A stretch of DNA of 11,292 bases from JBDSTZ01 sp039927975 (GTDB lineage: Bacteria > Pseudomonadota > Gammaproteobacteria > Burkholderiales > Burkholderiaceae_D), in contig JBDSTZ010000153.1 of NCBI GenBank assembly GCA_039927975.1, forward strand, positions 1-11,292, read 5' to 3'. Below are positions 6,578 through 11,292 of the stretch, piece by piece (the first letter of the stretch is position 1; each line of letters begins with the position of its first letter). Under the pieces are notes generated by a model. It was not told where the DNA came from. It made no database searches and saw nothing but the letters and a program-made list of their open reading frames with translations. Position numbers and translations under genes: made by a program.

Positions 6578-7645
6578 ATGCGACCCACCCTCAACTACCT
6601 GTCCGCCGCCTGCGCCGCCAGCTTGCTGCTCGCCTGTGGCGCGATCGCGCCGCCAGCGGTCGCGCCGACGGTCGGCGCGCATGCCGACGAAGCGTTTCTG
6701 CGGGGCCGCGCGCAGCAGATGGCCGGCGACGCGCAACAGGCACGGGTCGCTTACGCCGCCGCCCTGGCCGCCGCGCCGGGCCACGCGCGCGCGCGCAACG
6801 GCCTGGCGACGCTGTTCGCCGAGCAAGGCAAGCTCGACGAGGCGATCGCCATGTGGCGCCAGTTGACCGAGCCGGCCGGCAGCGGCGCAGGCCCGGACAG
6901 TGCCTATTTATACAGCAACCTGGGCTACGCCTACCTGCTGCGCGGCGACATCGGCCTGGCGCTGCCGGCGCTCGAACGGGCGTGCCTGCTCGATCCGTTC
7001 AACCACCAGGCCTGGCGGCATCTGGGCAGCGCCCTCGAGCAACTCGGCCAGCCGGAGCGCGCCGCGCAGGTGCGGCGCCAGGCGCTCGCGCTCGAGACCC
7101 ACGATCTGCGGCGCGACTACATGCTGACCGGGCAAGCCGGTCCGGCGGCGGTCGCCCAGGCAGTGCGCGACGCCGCGCCGGCGCAATGGCCCGAGCAGCA
7201 ATTGCGCGAGACCGAAAGCGGTATCTTCGAATTGCGCCGCAGCGCCGCGCGCGCGCCGGCCGCGGCCGTCCCTGCCGTGCCAATGGACAGCGCGTCGGCG
7301 GCACGGCTGGAAATCCGCAACGGCAACGGGGTGACCGGCATGGCGCGCTCGCTGGCCCGCAGCCTTGGCGAACCCGGCATGCGGATAGTGCGGCTGACTA
7401 ATCAGAAAGGCTTCCGGGTCGCGCGCACCCGCATCGAATACCAGGGTGATTTTCTGGCCGCCGCTACTAAACTGGCCGAACGCTTCGAGGGCGCCACCGT
7501 GCAGGAAGTGCACAACTGTCGCTCGTCGAACCTGCGCCTGGTGATCGGCCGCGACCTGATCGTCAGCGAACTGGCCGCGCGGCGCGCCGCCAAGGCCGCG
7601 CTGGCCGCCGCTGGTCCGGGACGCCAGGAAAGCGAAGCGGGCTGA
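6578..7645 (+). CDS. tadD: TadD-type TPR lipoprotein with a C-terminal LytR_C-like domain
   Basis: TadD is a TPR lipoprotein of Tad systems thought to act as pilotin for the secretin. The ATG at 6578 follows GAAGGA at 6566-6571, 15 bp after tadC. The 355-residue product has a lipobox LLAC with acylated Cys20 followed by Gly21. TPR-like repeats cover about 37-176, for example AQQARVAYAAALAAAPGHAR, LGYAYLLRGDIGLALPALER and HLGSALEQLGQPERAAQV. After an Ala/Pro linker (about 222-241) comes a second domain (about 243-327) with the LytR_C hallmarks: LEIRNGNGVTGMARSLARSL, then IEYQGDFLAAATKLAERF, and LVIGRDL at the end. That domain is best known from the C-termini of LytR-CpsA-Psr cell-wall proteins. 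Its presence suggests contact with peptidoglycan or an envelope polymer (inference). The TPR and TadD assignment is firm from position; the C-terminal domain is assigned by motif. Confidence 0.87.
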   Translation: MRPTLNYLSAACAASLLLACGAIAPPAVAPTVGAHADEAFLRGRAQQMAGDAQQARVAYAAALAAAPGHARARNGLATLFAEQGKLDEAIAMWRQLTEPAGSGAGPDSAYLYSNLGYAYLLRGDIGLALPALERACLLDPFNHQAWRHLGSALEQLGQPERAAQVRRQALALETHDLRRDYMLTGQAGPAAVAQAVRDAAPAQWPEQQLRETESGIFELRRSAARAPAAAVPAVPMDSASAARLEIRNGNGVTGMARSLARSLGEPGMRIVRLTNQKGFRVARTRIEYQGDFLAAATKLAERFEGATVQEVHNCRSSNLRLVIGRDLIVSELAARRAAKAALAAAGPGRQESEAG

Positions 7646-7653
7646 GCATAAAA

Positions 7654-7689
7654 CGGGGGTGGTTCGTTTGTCGAACATCAAATCCCCCG
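7654..7689. other. Nested stem-loop in the gap between tadD and the BON lipoprotein gene
   Basis: The outer arms CGGGGG (7654-7659) and CCCCCG (7684-7689) enclose an inner hairpin, GTTCG (7662-7666) with CGAAC (7672-7676) and loop TTTGT. On the + strand no T-run follows, so it would be a poor terminator for the Tad operon. On the - strand CCCCCG is followed by TTTTAT, which looks like a terminator, but no leftward gene is seen. It may mark the 3' boundary of the Tad message or form part of the leader of the next gene. Confidence 0.4.
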
Positions 7690-7739
7690 CGATGGCCCAC
7701 GCGACAATGGAGCGGTCAATCCCTCCTTGGAGCCTAGCC

Positions 7740-8051
7740 ATGAGATTCTTCCACTACATCAAGACCATTCTCGCCAGCATCCTGATCGTCTCGCTGGTCG
7801 CCTGCGCCCCCACCGCCAAGCGCGAAGGCACCGGCGAATACGTCGACGACACCCTGATCACCACCAAGGTCAAGGCGGCGCTGGCGGCGGACCCCGACGT
7901 CAAGGCCACCGAAGTGAAGGTCGAAACCTTCAAGGGAACGGTGCAACTGAGCGGATTTGTCAATTCGCGTGAAAGCGTGCAAAGGGCAGTCGACATTGCG
8001 CGGCGCGTCAACGGTGTGCACGACGTGAAAAATGACATGGTCGTCAAGTAG
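7740..8051 (+). CDS. Small BON-domain lipoprotein
   Basis: The ATG at 7740 is preceded by GGAG at 7729-7732 and opens directly into a lipoprotein signal; an in-frame GTG at 7659 would add 27 non-conserved residues, lacks a ribosome binding site and would bury the signal. The 103-residue product has Arg/Lys, a hydrophobic ILASILIVS stretch and the lipobox LVAC with Cys22. The mature part is one BON domain (about 35-103), with DDTLITTKVKAALAADPDV, GTVQLSGFVNS and RRVNGVHDVKNDMVVK. BON domains bind phospholipid or envelope surfaces, as in OsmY and DolP/YraP, and single-BON lipoproteins are often induced by osmotic or envelope stress. It probably sits in the outer membrane or faces the periplasm. 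The 94-bp gap and separate family suggest it has its own transcription, but co-transcription with tadD is possible. Confidence 0.88.
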   Translation: MRFFHYIKTILASILIVSLVACAPTAKREGTGEYVDDTLITTKVKAALAADPDVKATEVKVETFKGTVQLSGFVNSRESVQRAVDIARRVNGVHDVKNDMVVK

Positions 8052-8103
8052 ACCGGGGCGGAACCGGCTACGGCCTGTGCCGGCATCGAGCTTGGAATTG
8101 GTG

Positions 8104-8123
8104 CCGGTGCTTGAGCTCACCGG
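8104..8123 (+). other. Short stem-loop downstream of the BON lipoprotein gene
   Basis: CCGGTG pairs with CACCGG around an 8-nt loop, 53 nt after the BON lipoprotein stop. It could act as a weak transcript end. No T-run follows (GACTAAGC), so it does not meet the usual intrinsic terminator pattern. Confidence 0.25.
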
Positions 8124-8194
8124 ACTAAGCTGCGGCCCTGCGCGAGTACGCCGGCCAGCCAATATAGTATCCATCGCCAACATGACCTGCGCAT

Positions 8195-8409
8195 GACAAG
8201 ACGGCGTGCGGCGGAGCGGCTGAGTAGCCAATCGGTCCAGCGGCCGAACGGGCAAGCGGCCGAACGGGCAAGCGGTCGAGCAGCCAGCCGCCGAGCAGCC
8301 GAGCAGCCGAGCAGCCGAGCAGCCGAGCAGCCGAGCAGCCGAGCCGCCGAGCCGCCGAGCAGTCGCACTGCCGAACCGCGTGACCGCCGAACCGGCAAAC
8401 TGCCGAGGG
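8195..8409. repeat. Tandem array of an 8-bp unit (GCCGAGCA)
   Basis: Six perfect copies of GCCGAGCA run from 8290 to 8337, followed by GCCGAGCC twice and GCCGAGCA once (8338-8361). The 8-bp phase continues in degenerate units to 8409 (GTCGCACT, GCCGAACC, GCGTGACC, GCCGAACC, GGCAAACT, GCCGAGGG). Upstream, a 16-bp double unit CGGCCGAACGGGCAAG occurs twice in tandem (8241-8272), and weaker octamers reach back to about 8195. One unit at 8283-8289 is only 7 nt and shifts the phase by one base. A perfect core with decayed flanks is the shape expected of a minisatellite growing by slippage at its centre. It lies between the BON gene and the GMC oxidoreductase gene. Low-complexity frames across it on both strands are by-products of the repeat. 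Confidence 0.88.
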
Positions 8410-8538
8410 GGCTCAGCCGCTAACCGCGCAGGCCCGAGGGCAGCACTGCAAAATATGCCACGCCGGGCTGGACTTGGCGCCCGCATCGCCTATCCTGAAC
8501 AAGTAGCAGATCAGTCCACTTTCGCAGTCTACGTCGCC

Positions 8539-8562
8539 GCCGTTTCCGCTGCCGTTTCCGCC
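8539..8562. repeat. Two tandem copies of a 12-bp unit
   Basis: GCCGTTTCCGCT (8539-8550) is followed directly by GCCGTTTCCGCC (8551-8562), with 11 of 12 bases identical. It is a minor repeat about 130 bp after the octamer array. No function is apparent. Confidence 0.5.
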
Positions 8563-8643
8563 GCATCGGCCGGCGTGCCTGTTCGCCCATGTGCTCCGAC
8601 CCGCTAAACGTTGCCGAAAGCCACGCGTTTGATGCGGTGCCTA

Positions 8644-8667
8644 TGCTATGCTTGTTGTTTCATAGCA
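8644..8667 (+). promoter_or_regulatory. Inverted repeat before the GMC oxidoreductase gene, possible operator
   Basis: TGCTATG (8644-8650) and CATAGCA (8661-8667) form a perfect 7-bp inverted repeat with a 10-bp AT-rich spacer, so the half-site centres are 17 bp apart. The left arm overlaps TATGCT at 8642-8647, which is repeated at 8647-8652 and could serve as a -10 element; no good -35 is seen. The right arm ends 25 bp before the ATG. It may be an operator for a dimeric repressor, or a hairpin in the 5' leader close to the ribosome binding site (AGGGAG, 8683-8688). Confidence 0.45.
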
Positions 8668-8692
8668 ATGCCGCAGTGCTGCAGGGAGACCA

Positions 8693-10354
8693 ATGTCCGA
8701 ACCGTTCGACATCGACCAGCAATGGGACGCCGTCATTGTCGGCACCGGCATGGGCGGCGCCACGCTCGGTTACGCTCTGGCGCGTGCCGGCAAACGCGTG
8801 CTGTTCCTTGAGAAGGGCCTGAACCACACCGGCAATCCCGACGCCTTGCTCGGCGACTACGCCGAAGCGCATTTCGGGCGCGACGAAGCGCCCATGCCCG
8901 CCCATCGCGACACCCTGGCCAAGGCCGGCCGCTACCAGGCGCCGCTCGACGATCGTTCCAAGCCACGCCTGAACACCTTCATCCCCTTTGTCGGCCAGGG
9001 CAGCGGTGGCTCGACCGCGCTGTATGGCATGGCGCTCGAGCGTTTTTTCCCCGCCGATTTCACCCCGCGCAGCGCCTTCGCCGATGTCGGCGAGAGCAGC
9101 TTGCCCGACGCCTGGCCGATCAGCTACGCCGAGCTCGCGCCGCATTACGCGGCGGCCGAAGCCCTGTTCCGGGTGCGCGGCAGCGCCGATCCCCTGCGCG
9201 GCGAGGATGCGCGCGGCCACTTCATGACGCCGCCGCCCCTGACGCCCGCCTCCGACGAACTATTCAAGTTTTTCGAGAACCAGCAGTTGCATCCCTACCG
9301 GCTGCCGATGGCCTGCGAGTTCGTCCCCGGCTGCGAGGGCTGCCAAGGTTATCTGTGCGCGAAGGAATGCAAGAACGACGCCAACCGCATCTGCCTGCAG
9401 CCGGCCATCCGCGATCACCGCGCCTGTCTGCTCGACGCTTGCGAGGTGCTGCGCGTCGAGGCCGACAGCGCCGCCGCGCGTAGCGTCGTGTATCGGCGGC
9501 ACGGGGTCGAGCGCAGCGTGCGCGCCGACATTATTGTCCTGGCGGCGGGCGCGCTGGAAACGCCGCGCCTGCTGCTCGATTCTGCCAGCGCCGACTGGCC
9601 CGACGGCCTGGCCAACGCCTCCGGCCAGGTCGGCCGCAATCTGATGCGCCACCACATCGACCTGTACCTGATCGAGCCCAAGCTCAAGGGCGAGTTCGAC
9701 AATCGCCAGAAGGAATTCGCCTTCAACGATTTTTACCAGGCCGATGGCCAGAAGCTCGGTTCGGTGCAATCCTTCGGCCGCCTGCCGCCGGCGCGGATGC
9801 TGGCCGCCTCCTTGGTCGACGACCTGCGCCAGGGTCCAATGCCCTGGTCCGCGTCATTGTTCTCGATGGTGAAGCCGGCGGTGAACCCGGTGCTGCGCCA
9901 GATGGTCGAACGGCGCATGGTGCTGGCTACCACCATCGAAGACTTTCCCTACGCCGATAACCAGGTCATGCCCAGCCACGGCGGCGACGGTCAGGCTCGG
10001 CTGAGCATGCAATACCGGGTGCGTCCGCGCGATCAGGCGCGCATCGACGCGATGCGCGCGCGCATGAAAGCGGTCCTGCGGCCCTACGCCTTCTTGCTCA
10101 TCAAGCAGGCCGAGAACAATCAGCGCATTGCCCACGTCTGCGGCACGTGCCGCTTCGGCGATGATCCGCGCGACAGCGTGCTCGACAAACATAACCGGGC
10201 CCACGGCCTGGCCAATCTGTACGTGCTCGACAGTTCCTTTTTCCCGTCGAGCGGGGGCACCAATCCCAGCCTGACCATCGCCGCCAACGCGCTGCGGGTC
10301 GGCGCCCACCTTCTGCAGACCGTCTTATCAGGAGAAACGCATGAAACTGTCTGA
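8693..10354 (+). CDS. GMC-family FAD-dependent oxidoreductase with a cysteine cluster
   Basis: GMC enzymes use FAD to oxidise alcohols, sugars or sterols. The ATG at 8693 follows AGGGAG at 8683-8688. The 553-residue protein has no signal peptide. The dinucleotide-binding motif GTGMGG (G17, G19, G22) ends with E40, which should hold the adenosine ribose. VGQGSGGSTALYGMALERF (about 100-118) is the FAD-contacting GMC signature region, and ADIIVLAAGALETPRLLL matches the second GMC signature. The C-terminal domain holds AHVCGTCRFG (H481) and SSGGTNPSLTIAANALR (N524). The 43-residue spacing fits the catalytic His/Asn(His) pair of the family. Residues 208-234 carry six cysteines (C208, C214, C217, C222, C226, C234) within CEGCQGYLCAKECKNDANRI, perhaps a metal or Fe-S site, or disulfides. 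The substrate is unknown; the downstream SDR is translationally coupled. Confidence 0.9.
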   Translation: MSEPFDIDQQWDAVIVGTGMGGATLGYALARAGKRVLFLEKGLNHTGNPDALLGDYAEAHFGRDEAPMPAHRDTLAKAGRYQAPLDDRSKPRLNTFIPFVGQGSGGSTALYGMALERFFPADFTPRSAFADVGESSLPDAWPISYAELAPHYAAAEALFRVRGSADPLRGEDARGHFMTPPPLTPASDELFKFFENQQLHPYRLPMACEFVPGCEGCQGYLCAKECKNDANRICLQPAIRDHRACLLDACEVLRVEADSAAARSVVYRRHGVERSVRADIIVLAAGALETPRLLLDSASADWPDGLANASGQVGRNLMRHHIDLYLIEPKLKGEFDNRQKEFAFNDFYQADGQKLGSVQSFGRLPPARMLAASLVDDLRQGPMPWSASLFSMVKPAVNPVLRQMVERRMVLATTIEDFPYADNQVMPSHGGDGQARLSMQYRVRPRDQARIDAMRARMKAVLRPYAFLLIKQAENNQRIAHVCGTCRFGDDPRDSVLDKHNRAHGLANLYVLDSSFFPSSGGTNPSLTIAANALRVGAHLLQTVLSGETHETV

Positions 10355-11135
10355 AGCCAGGGGCGACTGGGCGCTGGTGACCGGCGCCTCCTGCGGCATC
10401 GGCGAAGAATTCGCGGTGCAACTGGCGCAGGCCGGCATGCACGTGGTGCTGGTGGCGCGCTCGGTCGACAAGCTCGAGGCGCTGGCGGTGCGACTGCGCG
10501 GCGAGTGCGGGGTGCAGGTGCGGGCGATCGGCGCGGACCTGGTCGAACCCGAAGCCGCCGCCAGGCTCAAGACGCAACTGGCGAAGGAGGGCATTCGCGT
10601 TCGCCTGCTGTGCAACAACGTCGGTCGCGGCCGCTGGGGCCGGATGGAAAACACCGAGCTTGCCTACTACCAGGAAATCCTGACCCTCAACACCTCGCTG
10701 GTGGTGGCGATGTGCCACACCTTCCTGCCCGACCTCGCCAGTTTTCCCAGCAGCGCGGTGATCAACCTGGCCTCGACCGCGGTCTACCAGCCGGTGCCTT
10801 ACATGGGCGTGTACGCGGCCAGCAAGGCGTTCGTCCACAGTTTCAGCCAGGCCTTGCACGGGGAGTGGGCGGCGCGCGGCATCGTCGTCCAGTCGCTTCT
10901 GCCGGGGCCGACCGACACCGGCTTCGACGCCACCGCAGGCGCCTACCCGACCAAGCTGATCAAGCGGGGCCGGCCGTCGCAGGTGGTGACCGATTCGCTC
11001 GCCGCGCTGGCCGGCGGCGCCCCGGTGGTCGAGTCGGCGCCCGAAAGCACCCTGGTGCAGCGTTTGTTCGCCGCACTCGCGCCGCGCCGCATGGTCATTC
11101 GCGAAGTGGCGAAAATGTTCAAGCCGCCCCAATAG
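10341..11135 (+). CDS. Classical short-chain dehydrogenase/reductase (DltE-like SDR)
   Basis: This is an NAD(P)-dependent oxidoreductase of 264 residues. The ATG at 10341 lies inside the last codons of the GMC gene (14-bp overlap) with AGGAGA at 10330-10335, so translation is probably coupled. The Rossmann motif is TGASCGIG (14-21). Arg40 after the second strand (VVLVARSVDKLEAL) points to NADP(H). CNNVGRG (91-97) replaces the usual NNAG. The catalytic tetrad is complete: N117, S145, Y158 and K162 in YAASK. PGPTDTGF (188-195) is the usual post-catalytic motif. The general form matches COG0300-type SDRs, which act on varied ketones, aldehydes or alcohols. Together with the GMC enzyme it could carry out two consecutive redox steps on one substrate, but that substrate cannot be read from sequence. 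Confidence 0.9.
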   Translation: MKLSEARGDWALVTGASCGIGEEFAVQLAQAGMHVVLVARSVDKLEALAVRLRGECGVQVRAIGADLVEPEAAARLKTQLAKEGIRVRLLCNNVGRGRWGRMENTELAYYQEILTLNTSLVVAMCHTFLPDLASFPSSAVINLASTAVYQPVPYMGVYAASKAFVHSFSQALHGEWAARGIVVQSLLPGPTDTGFDATAGAYPTKLIKRGRPSQVVTDSLAALAGGAPVVESAPESTLVQRLFAALAPRRMVIREVAKMFKPPQ

Positions 11136-11222
11136 CGGTGTCAGCCCCTTCGGTCCGCCCGCGCGCAGGCGGCCGGCCAAAAAAAGCGCAGTCACCATTA
11201 AGTATGGGTGGGCTCGGCGCAA

Positions 11223-11247
11223 TCGATGCTGGCATGCCTGGCATCGA
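11223..11247. other. Imperfect palindrome near the window end
   Basis: TCGATGC (11223-11229) and GCATCGA (11241-11247) form perfect 7-bp arms around an 11-nt centre containing the 8-bp palindrome GGCATGCC (11231-11238). It is 88 bp after the SDR stop. No T-run follows, so a terminator is unlikely on the + strand. It could be an operator for a gene starting beyond the window. The remaining bases from 11136 to 11292 show only a short A-run (11179-11185) and no gene. Confidence 0.4.
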
Positions 11248-11292
11248 ACACTCCCCTGATCCGAGCGGCAAGCCACAGGCACAGTGACCGCC

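Larger units (their letters stand above)
8052..8692. other. 641-bp stretch without a convincing gene
   Basis: No frame on either strand has a ribosome binding site, family motif or coherent composition. What can be seen, in order: a GC-rich stretch with short repeats, including an inverted repeat CCGGTG (8104-8109)/CACCGG (8118-8123) with an 8-nt loop and no T-run; a short AT-rich patch (AATATAGTAT, 8161-8170); the 8-bp tandem array; a 12-bp direct repeat at 8539-8562; and an AT-richer segment from about 8600 with an inverted repeat just before the GMC oxidoreductase gene. The last part probably carries that gene's promoter. No tRNA or known riboswitch was recognised. Confidence 0.7.

Noticed and set aside
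3248..6826. Very long open frame on the - strand (about 1190 codons) across tadA, tadB, tadC and the start of tadD
   Set aside because: It is antisense to four genes with clear family motifs. Its translation is a low-complexity mix rich in Gln, His, Arg, Ala and Asp without domains, the usual result of GC-rich third positions on the opposite strand.
5512..7401. Open + frame of about 630 codons overlapping tadB, tadC and tadD
   Set aside because: It is a shifted-frame shadow of the Tad genes, with compositionally biased translation and no ribosome binding site.
7659..7739. N-terminal extension of the BON lipoprotein from the GTG at 7659
   Set aside because: There is no ribosome binding site, the extension would place 27 residues before the lipoprotein signal, and the ATG at 7740 has a well-spaced GGAG.
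8161..8170. Promoter -10 element in the AT-rich patch AATATAGTAT
   Set aside because: No acceptable -35 at 16-18 bp on either strand and no gene placed to use it.
8195..8409. CRISPR array
   Set aside because: The units are 8 bp and directly adjacent, with no unique spacers of about 30 bp and no cas genes.
8193..8423. Small repetitive protein encoded by the octamer array (repeating AAEQPSSR on +, RLLGCSAA on -)
   Set aside because: The 8-residue periodicity is a direct consequence of the 8-bp repeat in any frame. No ribosome binding site is present and similar frames are open on both strands.
11155..11185. Intrinsic terminator after the SDR gene
   Set aside because: A 5-bp CCGCC/GGCGG stem with an 8-nt loop is followed by an A-run, not a T-run, and the stem is too weak to support the call.
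10101..11282. Long - strand frame opposite the SDR and the end of the GMC gene
   Set aside because: It runs against two genes with complete catalytic motifs and shows no domain of its own.

Overview
The window reads as chromosomal DNA from a high-GC betaproteobacterium. The combination of a compact Tad operon (secretin, short DGRAA-type lipoprotein, TadZ, TadA, TadB, TadC, TadD), a small BON-domain lipoprotein, and strong G/C preference at third codon positions fits the Burkholderiales, most likely the Oxalobacteraceae (Massilia/Telluria/Duganella relatives). That placement is inferred from gene content and composition, not from a marker gene. All credible genes lie on the + strand.

Region 1 (1-7645) is the assembly half of a Tad/Flp (type IVc) pilus operon. 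In order it holds the last codons of a probable CpaB/RcpC, the outer-membrane secretin RcpA/CpaC, a very short lipoprotein in the position of CpaD/RcpB, the polar-localisation ATPase TadZ/CpaE, the secretion ATPase TadA/CpaF, the inner-membrane platform proteins TadB and TadC, and a TadD-type TPR lipoprotein with an extra C-terminal LytR_C-like domain. Gaps range from 8 to 121 bp and every gene has a good Shine-Dalgarno sequence, so one polycistronic unit is likely. The Flp pilin, the prepilin peptidase and the TadE/F/G pseudopilins are not present and must lie upstream or elsewhere if the system is complete.

Region 2 (7646-8051) holds a 103-residue BON-domain lipoprotein, set apart from tadD by a 94-bp gap with a nested stem-loop.

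Region 3 (8052-8692) is a 641-bp stretch without a convincing gene. Its main content is a tandem array of an 8-bp unit (GCCGAGCA, perfect core 8290-8337, degenerate flanks 8195-8409). Just before the next gene there is a perfect 7-bp inverted repeat (TGCTATG-N10-CATAGCA) that looks like an operator or leader hairpin.

Region 4 (8693-11135) is a two-gene, translationally coupled redox operon. A GMC-family FAD oxidoreductase with an intact FAD motif, a plausible His/Asn catalytic pair and a six-cysteine cluster overlaps by 14 bp a classical short-chain dehydrogenase/reductase with a complete N-S-Y-K tetrad. Their substrate cannot be read from the sequence. The final 157 bp hold no gene, only an imperfect palindrome near the end.
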